Positions 1 through 9,534 are shown, counted from the stretch's first letter. The stretch: DNA of 64,000 nt from JAEUMD01 sp937950105 (GCA_036821845.1 DAISIT010000007.1:5315-69314); one strand, 5' to 3'. Numbers and translations are program-made. Notes: generated by a model not told the origin, from the letters alone.

Positions 1-132
1 CGCATTGCGAACGAACTTCGCGGTGCGCTTGATCATGCCGTGACGCTTGCCGGCTGCGCCGGACTTGACCTTGCCCGTTGCGGTGAACTTGAAGCGCTTT
101 TTGGCGCCACTCTTGGTCTTCTGCTTGGGCAT
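1..132 (-). CDS. rpmI: 50S ribosomal protein L35, 5' part (truncated by window edge)
   Basis: The first 44 codons are visible and the rest lies beyond base 1. The translation begins MPKQKTKSGAKKRF and continues with a basic segment containing TGKVK, GKRHGM and IKRTAKFVR, which is the conserved core of bacterial L35. L35 is a small basic protein of the large ribosomal subunit. The start is the ATG at 132..130, preceded by an AGGAGAG ribosome binding site 5-6 bases upstream. L35 genes normally sit with infC and rplT; here infC is about 8.5 kb away on the same strand, separated by an efflux operon on the other strand. rplT, if linked, would lie outside the window. Confidence 0.93.
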   Translation of the reverse strand, partial: MPKQKTKSGAKKRFKFTATGKVKSGAAGKRHGMIKRTAKFVRNA

Positions 133-742
133 TTTGCTCTCCTCGTGAAGCCTGGTGCGCGCCGTCTCGCGCGAGCCCGAAAAACGGACCCGGCGACCTC
201 CTGTTTGAACGGAAACGGCTGGTGCCGCCCGGCCCCGCGTGCGATCAGGCCGGAGCCCGGTCACCCTCGGAGGAGGTGCTTTGAACGGCTTTCGCTGATG
301 GATCAAAGCATTAGGAGCCGCCACGGCATGCCCCGCCGGGCGGCTCGACGAACGGGCTTATACTGGCAAGACGGCAGGCGCGCAAGGTTCTCCATGCTGT
401 TGCCGCGGTTGCGGCCGATGAATGGCGGGCAACCGGCGGTTCAGGCGAGGTTCGGGCCAGTTCGTCCAAAGTCCGGTTTGCGCTGGATCGCCTCGTCGCC
501 CGAGGCGGCATGCCCCGGCGCGAGAGCCGGACCGGATCACCAACCTGTCGCACCGGACCGGTCCGGCTCGCAGCCCGCGGCAGGTACTCCGGGACCGCGG
601 GCGGTTACCGCTGCGAACGACCGCCTGAGCTTGATTTCGTCATCTGACGTATACCTTCAAAGAAAAGCGACGGGTCGGGCCTGAGCCGAGCGTTGCATCG
701 GGGGGCCGGACGCCGGCACCCTAACCGCCGAAAGGAAGCGTC
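133..742. other. Divergent intergenic region between rpmI and the efflux operon
   Basis: About 610 bases with no convincing gene; the ORFs across it have no recognisable domain or ribosome binding site. It must hold the rpmI promoter (minus) and the efflux promoter (plus). At 638..649 there is a perfect 12-base palindrome, CGTCA-TC-TGACG, touching a TATACC element (650..655) about 90 bases before the efflux start. This could be an operator over a -10 box, but I cannot identify a well spaced -35. No regulator gene lies beside the operon. Confidence 0.4.
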
Positions 743-2230
743 GTGTCGACGATCTCCAAGCTGACCGTGACGATCGGCCTTGCCGCGAGCCTCGCCGGCG
801 GTCTCGTTTATCTGAAACCCGTGCCGGGTGACTGGCTGCCAGCCTGGATGCCGGACGCGGTGCGGACCGCCGTCAGTCAGGATGCACCGGTTGCCACGGC
901 GGCCGAGGGCGATAGCGCGGGCCAGGGCGGCGAAAGGCGTGGCGAGGGCCGTCGCGGCCGCCGCCGGGCCGAAGGTGGTGAAGGCGCCAGCAACAACGGA
1001 GGCAGCGGCGGACGGCGTGGCCGCCGCGGCGGCGCGGGAGACGGACCGGTGCCGGTGCTCGTCGCCGATGTCGCCAGGAAGGACGTGCCGGTGATGCTCG
1101 AGGGCGTCGGCACGGCACGGCCGCTGAAAACCGTCACGGTTCGTCCGCAGGTCGACGGCACCATCCAGCACATCGCCTTCGCCGAAGGCCAGGACGTGCG
1201 CGAGGGCGATCTGCTCGCCGAGATCGATCCCGCGACCTACCGCGCCTTGCGCGATCAGGCGGCGGCGAAGGCCACGCTGACCGAGAAGCAGCTCGAAAAC
1301 GCTCGCCTCGATCTGACGCGCTACCAGAAGATTCCCGGCGTCGTCGCCGACAAGACGGTCGATACACAGCGCGCGCAGGTGGCGCAGCTCGAAGCCCAGC
1401 TCAAGGCCGATACCGCCGCGCTCGCCAACGCCGAGACGGTGCTCGGCTACACGCGCATCACCTCGCCGATCAGCGGCCGTGTCGGCATGCGCCTCGTCGA
1501 CGAGGGCAACCTCGTGCGTTCGGGTGATGGCGGTCTCGTCGTCATCACGCAGATACAACCGATCGCGGTGCTGTTCACGCTGCCGCAGCAGCGGCTGGCG
1601 GAGGTCAACCGGGCGCTGGCCACGGGCGAGGTGCAGGTCGAGGCGCTCGGCACCGACGGGCGCAAGGTGATCGACAAGGGTGTCCTCAAGGTCGTCGACA
1701 ACCAGATCGACCAGCAGACCGGCACCGTGAAAATGAAGGCCGACTTCCCCAATGCCGAGCGGCAGCTGTGGCCGGGACAGTTCGCCAACGTGCGTGTGCG
1801 CGTCGACACCGAAAAGGACGCGATCGTTATTCCGCTCTCCGCCGTCCAGCGCGGCCCGAACGGCACGTTTGCGTATGTCGTCGGCGAGGATACGAGTGCC
1901 CGCATCACCCCGGTCACGCTCGGAACCATGACAGAAAGCGAGGCGGTCGTGACAGCCGGCCTCGAAGCTGGCCAGAAGGTCGTGACGTCGGGCTTCGGCC
2001 GCTTGAGTGACGGCGCCAAGGTGACGGTGTCGACTCCGGCTGATCCGGCGGTTCCTTCGGCGCCGCCGGCCGGGCCTGCGAGCCCGCCCGCGGCCTCGAA
2101 CAGTGACGCGGCGCCCTCCGCCGCCGTGCAACGCGACGGCGATCAGCGGCGCGGCAACGGCCGCCGCAGCGGCAATGCGCGCGCCGATCGCGACAGCACC
2201 ACGGCCGACGCCAGCGGAGCCGTGAGATGA
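743..2230 (+). CDS. RND efflux periplasmic adaptor (MdtA-like, HlyD/MFP family)
   Basis: Periplasmic membrane-fusion subunit linking an inner-membrane RND pump to an outer-membrane channel. The 495-residue protein begins with one N-terminal hydrophobic segment (about residues 8-25), then an Arg/Gly-rich low-complexity linker (about 57-98). The barrel-sandwich/lipoyl half (VRPQVDGTI, EGQDVREGDLLAEID), a coiled hairpin (about 165-230), the second lipoyl half (TRITSPISGRVG) and beta-barrel segments (WPGQFANVRV) follow. The C-terminus (about 430-495) is an Ala/Pro then Arg-rich tail not typical of MdtA. The start is GTG at 743, with AAAGGAAG upstream. Its stop overlaps the next start (ATGA), so it is translationally coupled to the two pump genes. 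Substrate is unknown; the two-pump arrangement is that of MdtABC. Confidence 0.88.
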   Translation: MSTISKLTVTIGLAASLAGGLVYLKPVPGDWLPAWMPDAVRTAVSQDAPVATAAEGDSAGQGGERRGEGRRGRRRAEGGEGASNNGGSGGRRGRRGGAGDGPVPVLVADVARKDVPVMLEGVGTARPLKTVTVRPQVDGTIQHIAFAEGQDVREGDLLAEIDPATYRALRDQAAAKATLTEKQLENARLDLTRYQKIPGVVADKTVDTQRAQVAQLEAQLKADTAALANAETVLGYTRITSPISGRVGMRLVDEGNLVRSGDGGLVVITQIQPIAVLFTLPQQRLAEVNRALATGEVQVEALGTDGRKVIDKGVLKVVDNQIDQQTGTVKMKADFPNAERQLWPGQFANVRVRVDTEKDAIVIPLSAVQRGPNGTFAYVVGEDTSARITPVTLGTMTESEAVVTAGLEAGQKVVTSGFGRLSDGAKVTVSTPADPAVPSAPPAGPASPPAASNSDAAPSAAVQRDGDQRRGNGRRSGNARADRDSTTADASGAVR

Positions 2231-5200
2231 GCGTTTCGCTGCCCTTCATCCGGCGGCCGATCGCGACCACGCTGCTGACGGTGGCGACACTGATCGGCGG
2301 CTGGCTCGGCTATCTGCTGTTGCCGATCTCTTCGCTACCGCAGGTCGATTTCCCCACCATCCAGGTGACGACCGAGCTGCCCGGCGCCAACCCGGACACG
2401 ATGGCAAACCTCGTCACCGCGCCGCTCGAGCGCCAGCTCGGACAGATCGCGTCGCTGGACTCGATGGTCTCGTCGTCGTCGCTCGGCATCAGCCAGATCA
2501 CGCTGCAGTTCGCGCTCGATCGCGACATCGACGCGGCCGCGCAGGACGTGCAGGCGGCGATCGACGCGGCCGGCTCGACGCTGCCGCGCAACCTGCCGTT
2601 TCCGCCCACCTACTCGAAGGTGAACCCGGCCGACGCGCCGATCGTCACGCTGGCAATGACGTCGGACACGGTGTCCCTGCGCACGCTCTCAGATCTCGCC
2701 GACACGCTGATCGCGCAGCGTCTCTCCGCTGTGTCGGGTGTCGGTCACGTCACCGTCGAGGGTGGTATCAAACCGGCGGTGCGGATCAAGGCCGATCTGG
2801 CCCGGCTCGCGTCCTATGGCTTGTCGATGTCGGACCTGCGCCAGGCGATCGCGGCGGCCAACGTGGTCGGGCCGAAGGGCTCGCTCGACGGCAGCGACCA
2901 GACCTACACCATCTCCGCCAACGACCAGATCTCGAATGCGGAGCAGTACCGCACGGTCGTCGTGGCCTGGCGCAACAGCGCGCCGGTGTTTCTCACCGAT
3001 GTCGCCGAGGTCACGGACGGGCTCGAGAACACGCGCGTCGGCAGCTGGTATCAGGGCAAGACGGCGGTCGTCATCAACGTGCAGCGCCAGCCCGGTGCCA
3101 ACGTCATCGACACGGTCGAGCGCATCGGGCGCGAGATGCCGCGCATCGAGAAGGCGATGCCGCAGGGCGTCAAGCTGACGACGGTACACGATCGTACGGG
3201 TACCATCCGCGCGTCCGTGCATGACGTGCAGTTCACGCTGGTGCTGGCGACGATCCTCGTCGTGCTGGTCGTGCTGGTGTTCCTTCGCTCGCTGCGCGCC
3301 ACCATCATCGCCGGCATCGCGCTGCCCGTATCGCTCGTCGCTACCTTCGGCGTCATGTGGTTCATGGGCTTCTCGCTCGACAACCTGTCGCTTATGGCGC
3401 TCACCATCGCCACCGGCTTCGTCGTCGACGACGCCATCGTCATGATCGAGAACGTCGTCCGTCACATCGAGGACGGCGACAAGCCGATGGATGCGGCGAT
3501 CAAGGGCGCCGGCGAGATCGGCTTCACCGTCATCTCGCTCACCATGTCGCTGATCGCGGTGTTCATACCGCTGCTGTTCATGACCGGCATCGTCGGGCGC
3601 ATGTTCCGCGAGTTCGCGCTGACGCTGACGGCGGCGGTCGTCGTATCGGCCATCGTCTCGCTGACGCTGGTGCCGATGCTCGCGGCCTATCTGATGCGCG
3701 CGGCGCCGGACAGGAGCGACGAACGGCCCGGGCTGCTGTCGCGCTTCTCGGGCGGCGTCACCGACACCTACATGCGCTCGCTCGGCTTCGTGCTGCGGCA
3801 CGAGTGGGCGACGCTGCTGGCCACACTCGGCACCGTCGGGCTGACACTCTGGCTCTATATGGCCGTGCCGAAGAGCCTGCTGCCATTGCAGGACACCGGC
3901 CTCGTCACCGCCACCATAGAAGCGGCGCCGACGTCCTCGTTCGAGGCCATGGCGCGGTTGCAGGACGACGTGACGACACGCATCCGCCGCGACCGCGACG
4001 TGACCGGCGTCGTCGCCATCGTCGGCGTCAGCGAACTCAATCCGACGCCGAACGTGGCGCATCTCAAGGTGACGCTCGCCCCGCGAGGCGAGCGTGCATC
4101 GACCGCCGACGAGGTCATGCGCCGTCTCGAACGCGAGGTGGAGCAGATCCCCGGCGTGGTCGCGACATTCAAGAGCGTGCAGGACGTGCAGATCGCGACG
4201 CGCTCATCGCCGGCTCTCTACCAGTACACGCTGGTCGGCGCCGAGGGCGGCGAGGTGAAGCGCTGGGCCGAGCGTCTCGCCGATCGCCTGCGCCGCGCGC
4301 CGCAACTCGCGGATGTCGGCACGGATCTGCAGGACGGAGGTCTGCGCGCCGTCGTCAATGTCGATCGTGCCACCGCCGGCCGTCTCGGCGTCTCGATGGC
4401 GGCGATCAACGACGCGCTGAACGATGCCTACGGGCAGCGCCAGATCTCGACCATCTTCGCGCAGGCCAACCAGTATCGCGTGGTGCTCGAGGCCGGCGAT
4501 CGCTTCAGCCGTGATCCGTCGTCGCTGGCGCGCATCTACGTGCCGTCGAGCAACGGCGCGCAAGTGCCGTTGTCGGCGGTGGCGCGCGTCGAGCGTGTCG
4601 CGGCGCCGCTCGCGATCCTGCATCAGGAGCAGTTTCCGTCGGTCACCATCTCCTACAACCTGGCGCCGGGCGTAGCGCTGTCGGAAGCGATCCGGGTCGT
4701 CGAGGCAGTGAAGGCGGATGTCGGTCTGCCGACCTCGGTGACGGGCAGCTATTCGGGTGACGCGGCCGAGTTCTCGCGGGCGCTCGACGGCCAGCCCTGG
4801 CTGATCCTCGCGGCGATCGTCTGCATCTACATCGTGCTCGGCGTGCTCTACGAGAGCTACGTGCATCCGTTCACGATCCTGACGACGCTGCCCTCAGCCG
4901 GCATCGGTGCCCTGCTGGCGCTCATGCTGACAGGCATGGACCTGTCGCTGGTCGCGCTGATCGGCATCGTTCTGCTGATGGGCATCGTCAAGAAAAACGC
5001 GATCCTGATGATCGACTTCGCGCTCGAAGCCGAGCGTCAGCGCGGCGCGACGCCACGCGAGGCGATCATCGAAGCCTGCCACCTGCGCTTCCGCCCGATC
5101 CTGATGACGACGCTGGCCGCGCTGCTCGGCGCGCTGCCGCTCGCCATCGAGAGCGGTACGGGGTCGGAGCTGCGCAATCCGCTCGGCGTGACGATCGTCG

Positions 5201-5373
5201 GCGGCCTGCTGCTGTCGCAACTGCTGACGCTCTACACGACGCCGGTGATCTACCTGACCATGGAACGCTTGCGGCAGCGGCTGTCGCGCCAGCGGGATGT
5301 GGCCGAGGCTGAGCGCGCGACGCCGGTGTCTGTCACCGCACCGGTCGCTGCGCCTGCGGAGTCGTCGCCATGA
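2227..5373 (+). CDS. RND efflux permease, MdtB/MdtC type (first pump)
   Basis: Proton-driven inner-membrane drug/solute exporter of 1048 residues, the usual length of the HAE1 RND family. It shows the N-terminal TM1 (FIRRPIATTLL), two large periplasmic porter loops, and the TM4 proton-relay pair in GFVVDDAIVMIEN (D401, D402). The TM10 lysine partner is in GIVKKNAIL (K923, N924), so the proton pathway is intact. The porter-domain text (GSLDGSDQTYTISANDQI, VNVQRQPGANVI) is closest in my memory to E. coli MdtB/MdtC rather than AcrB. The start overlaps the adaptor stop by four bases, and its own stop overlaps the next permease start in the same way. With the second pump it probably forms a mixed B2C trimer as known for MdtBC. 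Confidence 0.92.
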   Translation: MSVSLPFIRRPIATTLLTVATLIGGWLGYLLLPISSLPQVDFPTIQVTTELPGANPDTMANLVTAPLERQLGQIASLDSMVSSSSLGISQITLQFALDRDIDAAAQDVQAAIDAAGSTLPRNLPFPPTYSKVNPADAPIVTLAMTSDTVSLRTLSDLADTLIAQRLSAVSGVGHVTVEGGIKPAVRIKADLARLASYGLSMSDLRQAIAAANVVGPKGSLDGSDQTYTISANDQISNAEQYRTVVVAWRNSAPVFLTDVAEVTDGLENTRVGSWYQGKTAVVINVQRQPGANVIDTVERIGREMPRIEKAMPQGVKLTTVHDRTGTIRASVHDVQFTLVLATILVVLVVLVFLRSLRATIIAGIALPVSLVATFGVMWFMGFSLDNLSLMALTIATGFVVDDAIVMIENVVRHIEDGDKPMDAAIKGAGEIGFTVISLTMSLIAVFIPLLFMTGIVGRMFREFALTLTAAVVVSAIVSLTLVPMLAAYLMRAAPDRSDERPGLLSRFSGGVTDTYMRSLGFVLRHEWATLLATLGTVGLTLWLYMAVPKSLLPLQDTGLVTATIEAAPTSSFEAMARLQDDVTTRIRRDRDVTGVVAIVGVSELNPTPNVAHLKVTLAPRGERASTADEVMRRLEREVEQIPGVVATFKSVQDVQIATRSSPALYQYTLVGAEGGEVKRWAERLADRLRRAPQLADVGTDLQDGGLRAVVNVDRATAGRLGVSMAAINDALNDAYGQRQISTIFAQANQYRVVLEAGDRFSRDPSSLARIYVPSSNGAQVPLSAVARVERVAAPLAILHQEQFPSVTISYNLAPGVALSEAIRVVEAVKADVGLPTSVTGSYSGDAAEFSRALDGQPWLILAAIVCIYIVLGVLYESYVHPFTILTTLPSAGIGALLALMLTGMDLSLVALIGIVLLMGIVKKNAILMIDFALEAERQRGATPREAIIEACHLRFRPILMTTLAALLGALPLAIESGTGSELRNPLGVTIVGGLLLSQLLTLYTTPVIYLTMERLRQRLSRQRDVAEAERATPVSVTAPVAAPAESSP

Positions 5374-8300
5374 GCGGGCCCGGCAACGACGTCATCACGC
5401 CTGCCGACAAGCCGGTCGCGGCGGCGCTGGAACGCATCTCGTCGGGCTTCTCGCGCCCGTTCATTCTGCGCCCCGTTGCAACGACGCTGCTCGCCATCGC
5501 CATCCTGCTCGCCGGCGTCGTCGCGTTCCGTGTCCTCGCGGTCGCCAGCCTGCCCTCGGTCGACATGCCGACCATTCGCGTCAGCGCGACCCGACCCGGC
5601 GCCGATCCCGCGACCATGGCGTCGACGGTCGCCGCGCCGCTCGAGCGCCGGCTCGGCCAGATCGCCGGCGTTACCGAGATGACGTCGGTCAACGCCCTCG
5701 GCTCGACGCGCATCGTGCTTCAGTTCGACCTCGGCCGCTCGATCGACGGCGCCGCGCAGGACGTGCAAGCCGCGCTCAACGCCGCCGCCGCCGATCTGCC
5801 GAGCGACATGCCGACGCTGCCGAGCTTCCGCAAGGCCAACCCCAACGCCATGCCGGTCATCATCCTGGCGATGACGTCCGACACCATGCCGGCCTCCGCC
5901 ATCTTCGATGCCGCCGATACCACGGTCGTTCAGCGTATCGCCCAGATCGACGGCGTCGGCGAGGTCAACGTCTCCGGCGCGGAACAGCCGGCGATCCGCG
6001 TCCGGCTCGATCCGGTGCGGATCGCCGCCATGGGTCTCACCAGCGAGGACGTGCGCTCGGCGATCGTCAACGCCAACACGCTCGCCCCGCTCGGCTCGAT
6101 CGACGGCGCCGACGAATTGATCGCACTCGACACCAATGCGCAGATCCGCACCGTGGACGAATATCGCGACATCATCGTCAAGACCGCGGCGGGCGTGCCG
6201 GTGAAGCTGGGAGACATTGCCGAGGTCGTGCAGGGCACGCGCAACTCGCGCTCGTCGGCGTTCTTCAACCTGAAGCCCGCCGTGCTGCTGATGATCGCCA
6301 AACAGGCGGACGCCAACGTCATCGAGACGGTCGATCGCGTCAAGGAGCTGCTGCCGGAACTCAAACGCTGGATTCCGGCAGGCATCGACATTTCGGTGCT
6401 CTCCGATCGCACGGCGACCATCCGCGCCTCGGTTCACGACATGGAGCTGACGCTGGCGCTGTCGATCGCGCTGGTGATGCTGGTGGTGTTCGTATTCCTG
6501 CGCCGCTCGGCACCCACCATCGCCGCCGGCATCACGGTGCCGCTGGCGCTGGCCGGCACCATCGCGCTGATGTGGGTCGCGGGCTTCTCCATCAACAACC
6601 TGACGCTGATGGCCCTCGCCATCTCGGTCGGGTTCGTCGTCGATGACGCCATCGTCATGATCGAGAACGTGCATCGCAATCTCGAACGTGGGTTGACGCC
6701 GATCCACACGGCGCTGGCGGGCGCGCGCGAGATCGGCTTCACCGTGCTCGCCATCTCGATCTCGCTGGTCGCGGCGTTCATTCCGCTGCTGTTCATGGGC
6801 GGCATCGCCGGCAAGCTGCTCAACGAGTTCGCCGTGACCATGACGTTCGCGATCGCGGTCTCGACGTTGGTGTCGCTGTCGGTGACGCCGATGGTGCTGG
6901 CGCATTACGTCCGGCACGCGCCCGATCGCAGGCCCTCCCGGTTCGATTCCATGATCGAAGGCGGTCTCGCCCGTCTCGCCAGTGGCTACACGCGCACGCT
7001 CGACGTTGCATTGAACTGGAAGAAGATGACGCTGCTGTCGCTCGTCGGCGTCATCGCGGCGACGGTGCTCGTTTTCGTGCAGATGCCGAAGGGGCTGTTT
7101 CCGCAGGACGACACCGGCCTCGTCATGGCGAGCATGGAGGGTGCCGCGGACACCTCGTTCGAGAAGCTCAACGAGCTGGCGAAGCGAGCAGTCGAGATCG
7201 TCCTCGCGGATACAGCGGTCGAAAGCGTCGGTTCCTCGGTCGGAGCGTCGTTCTTCGGCGGGCCGTCGAACTCGGCGCGCATGTTCGTCGCGCTGAAGCC
7301 GATCGAGCAGCGCGGCGGCAAGACCTCGCAGCAGGTGATCGACCGTCTGCGCGGACCGCTGTCGGGCATCCCCGGTCTCAGCGTCTTTCCGCGCGCCATG
7401 CAGGACATGCGCGGCGGGGGGCGCGATTCCAAGTCCAGTTACCAGTTGACGCTGTGGGGCACGGACGTCGACGAACTGTACGGCTGGGTGCCGCGCGTCG
7501 TCGAGGCGATGAAGGCGGTGCCCGGCCTCGCCGACGTGACGACGGATCGCGAGCAGGGCGGGCTCGAACTCAAGGTGGCCGTCGACAAGCAGGCGGCGGC
7601 GCGGCTCGGCGTCAGCGTGCAGGATATCGACAGCGCGCTCGGCAATGCGTTTGCGCAGAAGCAGGTGTCGGTGATCTACAGCGCGCGCAACCAGTATCGC
7701 GTGATCCTCGAGATCGATCCGAAGCTGCAGCGCGATCCGACCGATCTCGACAACGTCTACGTCCGCGCGCGCGATGGCGCGCCGATCCCGATCCGCTCGG
7801 TGATCCGCACGGAGCGCGGACTGGCGCCCCTGGTCGTCAATCACCAGGGACCTTTCCCCGCGGTCACCGTCAGCTACAACCTGGCGGCCGGCATGACGCT
7901 CGACGAGGCGCAGACGAATATCGCCAATGCGCTGGCGCGCCTCGGTGCACCGGAGTCGCTGCGCATCGAGGCAGCGGGCGATGCAAAGACCCAGCGCCAG
8001 GGGGCGGGTGCCCAGCCGTTGCTGATCCTCGCGGCACTTTTAGCGGTCTACATCGTGCTCGGCGTGCTCTACGAGAGCTACGCGCACCCGTTGACGATCA
8101 TCTCGACGCTGCCGTCGGCCGGGCTCGGCGCGCTGCTGGCGTTGTGGCTCGCCGGCATGGAGCTGTCGATGATCGCCTTCATCGGCATCATCCTGCTCAT
8201 CGGCATCGTCAAGAAGAACGGTATCATGCTGGTCGACTTCGCGCTCGACGCCGAACGCCGGCTGGGGCTGCCGCCGCTGGACGCCATCCGTGCCGCCGCG

Positions 8301-8597
8301 CGCGAGCGCTTCCGGCCGATCCTGATGACATCGCTGGCGGCGATCTTCGGCGCCATTCCGCTGGCGATCGCGGCCGGTCCCGGTGCGGAGCTGCGCCGCC
8401 CGCTTGGCGTCGCCATCATCGGTGGCCTCGTCGTGTCGCAGATCCTGACGCTGTACACGACGCCCGTCATCTACCTGATGCTCGACCGCCTGCACCGGAA
8501 GCTGTGGGGCAAGGGCGCCGAGACGACGGCGGCGGCGGACACGCCGGCCGAAGTCGACGTTCAAGCTGGGCAGCAACCGGCTGCCAGTTCGACCTAA
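5370..8597 (+). CDS. RND efflux permease, MdtB/MdtC type (second pump)
   Basis: Second proton-driven RND permease (1075 residues) of the operon. It has a longer cytoplasmic N-terminus (about 28 extra residues) before FILRPVATTLL. The proton-relay residues are present: D425/D426 in GFVVDDAIVMIEN and K949/N950 in GIVKKNGIML. It is clearly a homologue, not a copy, of the preceding permease, as expected for heteromeric MdtBC pumps. The gene begins ATGA-overlapped with the upstream pump and ends 83 bases before the convergent infC. No outer-membrane factor gene follows, so the pump presumably borrows a TolC-like channel encoded elsewhere. Substrates cannot be read from sequence. Confidence 0.92.
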   Translation: MSGPGNDVITPADKPVAAALERISSGFSRPFILRPVATTLLAIAILLAGVVAFRVLAVASLPSVDMPTIRVSATRPGADPATMASTVAAPLERRLGQIAGVTEMTSVNALGSTRIVLQFDLGRSIDGAAQDVQAALNAAAADLPSDMPTLPSFRKANPNAMPVIILAMTSDTMPASAIFDAADTTVVQRIAQIDGVGEVNVSGAEQPAIRVRLDPVRIAAMGLTSEDVRSAIVNANTLAPLGSIDGADELIALDTNAQIRTVDEYRDIIVKTAAGVPVKLGDIAEVVQGTRNSRSSAFFNLKPAVLLMIAKQADANVIETVDRVKELLPELKRWIPAGIDISVLSDRTATIRASVHDMELTLALSIALVMLVVFVFLRRSAPTIAAGITVPLALAGTIALMWVAGFSINNLTLMALAISVGFVVDDAIVMIENVHRNLERGLTPIHTALAGAREIGFTVLAISISLVAAFIPLLFMGGIAGKLLNEFAVTMTFAIAVSTLVSLSVTPMVLAHYVRHAPDRRPSRFDSMIEGGLARLASGYTRTLDVALNWKKMTLLSLVGVIAATVLVFVQMPKGLFPQDDTGLVMASMEGAADTSFEKLNELAKRAVEIVLADTAVESVGSSVGASFFGGPSNSARMFVALKPIEQRGGKTSQQVIDRLRGPLSGIPGLSVFPRAMQDMRGGGRDSKSSYQLTLWGTDVDELYGWVPRVVEAMKAVPGLADVTTDREQGGLELKVAVDKQAAARLGVSVQDIDSALGNAFAQKQVSVIYSARNQYRVILEIDPKLQRDPTDLDNVYVRARDGAPIPIRSVIRTERGLAPLVVNHQGPFPAVTVSYNLAAGMTLDEAQTNIANALARLGAPESLRIEAAGDAKTQRQGAGAQPLLILAALLAVYIVLGVLYESYAHPLTIISTLPSAGLGALLALWLAGMELSMIAFIGIILLIGIVKKNGIMLVDFALDAERRLGLPPLDAIRAAARERFRPILMTSLAAIFGAIPLAIAAGPGAELRRPLGVAIIGGLVVSQILTLYTTPVIYLMLDRLHRKLWGKGAETTAAADTPAEVDVQAGQQPAASST

Positions 8598-8614
8598 CCG
8601 CTCTCGGCGTGCGC

Positions 8615-8649
8615 AAAACAAAAGGCACGCGCCTTTCAAAGCGCGTGCC
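8615..8649 (-). terminator. Intrinsic terminator of infC
   Basis: GGCACGCGC (8624..8632) and GCGCGTGCC (8641..8649) form a perfect 9-bp stem with an 8-base loop. Read on the minus strand it is followed by TTTTGTTTT, a good U-tract, 32 bases after the infC stop. On the plus strand the hairpin is not followed by T residues. It therefore ends infC transcription before the convergent efflux operon. Confidence 0.82.
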
Positions 8650-8680
8650 TCGAATGTGGGGCGGGGGCCTGTCGCGCAGC

Positions 8681-9220
8681 TCAGCGCGGCGACAGCACCA
8701 TGACCATCTGGCGGCCTTCGAGGCGCGGTTCGCTTTCGACCTTGGCGATACCCTCGACCTCGGCCTTCACCCGCTGCAGGACCTGCATGCCGAGTTCCTG
8801 GTGCGCCATCTCGCGGCCGCGAAAGCGCAGCGTCACCTTGACCTTGTCGCCTTCCTCGAAGAAGCGGCGGATAGCCTTCAGCTTGACGTCGTAGTCGTGG
8901 TCGTCGATCGCAGGGCGCATCTTGATCTCCTTGATCTCGACGACCTTCTGCTTCTTGCGTGCCTCGGCTGCCTTCTTCTGCTGCTCGAACTTGAACTTGC
9001 CGAAGTCCATGATCTTGCAGACAGGCGGCTCTGCGTCGGGCGAAATCTCGACGAGGTCGAGCCCGGCCTGCGTGGCCTTCTCCATGGCATCGAAGCGGCT
9101 GACAACGCCGACGTTGTCGCCATTCTCATCGATCAGGCGGATCTCGCGGGCCCGGATCGCATCGTTGATCCTCGGGCCGGATTGCTCGCGCTCGGGCGCG
9201 GCACGTGACGGGCGACGGAT
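8681..9220 (-). CDS. infC: Translation initiation factor IF-3, non-AUG (ATC) start
   Basis: IF-3 binds the 30S subunit, prevents premature 50S joining and proofreads the start codon-initiator tRNA match. The family core is complete: GLDLVEISPDAEPPVCKIMD, an EARKKQK linker helix, EIKMRPAIDDHDY, and the C-terminal FRGREMAHQELG with LEGRQMVMVL. I place the start at the ATC codon 9220..9218, giving 179 residues starting (M)RRPSR, the usual IF-3 length. An AGGAGA Shine-Dalgarno lies 7 bases upstream. An in-frame GTG at 9250 would add ten unconserved residues and put the Shine-Dalgarno inside the gene. Rare start codons are how infC is classically autoregulated. Monocistronic here, with its own terminator. 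Confidence 0.93.
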   Translation of the reverse strand: MRRPSRAAPEREQSGPRINDAIRAREIRLIDENGDNVGVVSRFDAMEKATQAGLDLVEISPDAEPPVCKIMDFGKFKFEQQKKAAEARKKQKVVEIKEIKMRPAIDDHDYDVKLKAIRRFFEEGDKVKVTLRFRGREMAHQELGMQVLQRVKAEVEGIAKVESEPRLEGRQMVMVLSPR

Positions 9221-9341
9221 GTTGGTCTCTCCTGTTGTAGCCTCGGACACATGAAATAATGCGGCATTCTCGCGAATTCCGGCTTCGCGCTCAATGCCCG
9301 TGGATCACACCCGGCGGTCCAGCGGTTGACATTGTATTGCG

Positions 9342-9371
9342 ATATAGCCGGTTTCGGCCGCAGCGTGACAA
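9342..9371 (-). promoter_or_regulatory. Candidate sigma-70 promoter of infC
   Basis: On the minus strand TTGTCA (9371..9366) and CTATAT (9347..9342) are separated by 18 bases, a plausible -35/-10 pair. This would give a leader of roughly 115 bases to the infC ATC start. On the plus strand the same stretch contains TTGACA, but with no well spaced -10. The call rests on consensus match and position only. Confidence 0.4.
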
Positions 9372-9534
9372 AATCGCCGCAGCCCGATCAGCCGGATAGG
9401 GATTGCCAGCCGCACCCTGTCCAACCGTTCGGTTGGCAGCGTTGCCACAGCAAGGCAATCTGGACAACAGATTGGAATTTGGCTGCCAAGTCAAGCTCAC
9501 CTGGCGCAGTCGGCGTGTTTACCGGCCGTCGAGG

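Noticed and set aside
605..2131. A 508-codon minus-strand open frame opposite the adaptor gene
   Set aside because: Low-complexity composition, no ribosome binding site and fully antisense to a recognised membrane-fusion protein.
5250..7844. An 864-codon minus-strand open frame opposite the two RND pump genes
   Set aside because: It is antisense to two complete pump genes; its translation is rich in Arg/Asp/His with no domain, typical of a GC-rich shadow frame.
9218..9250. GTG at 9250 as the infC start
   Set aside because: It lacks a ribosome binding site, adds unconserved residues, and would bury the AGGAGA that serves the ATC start.
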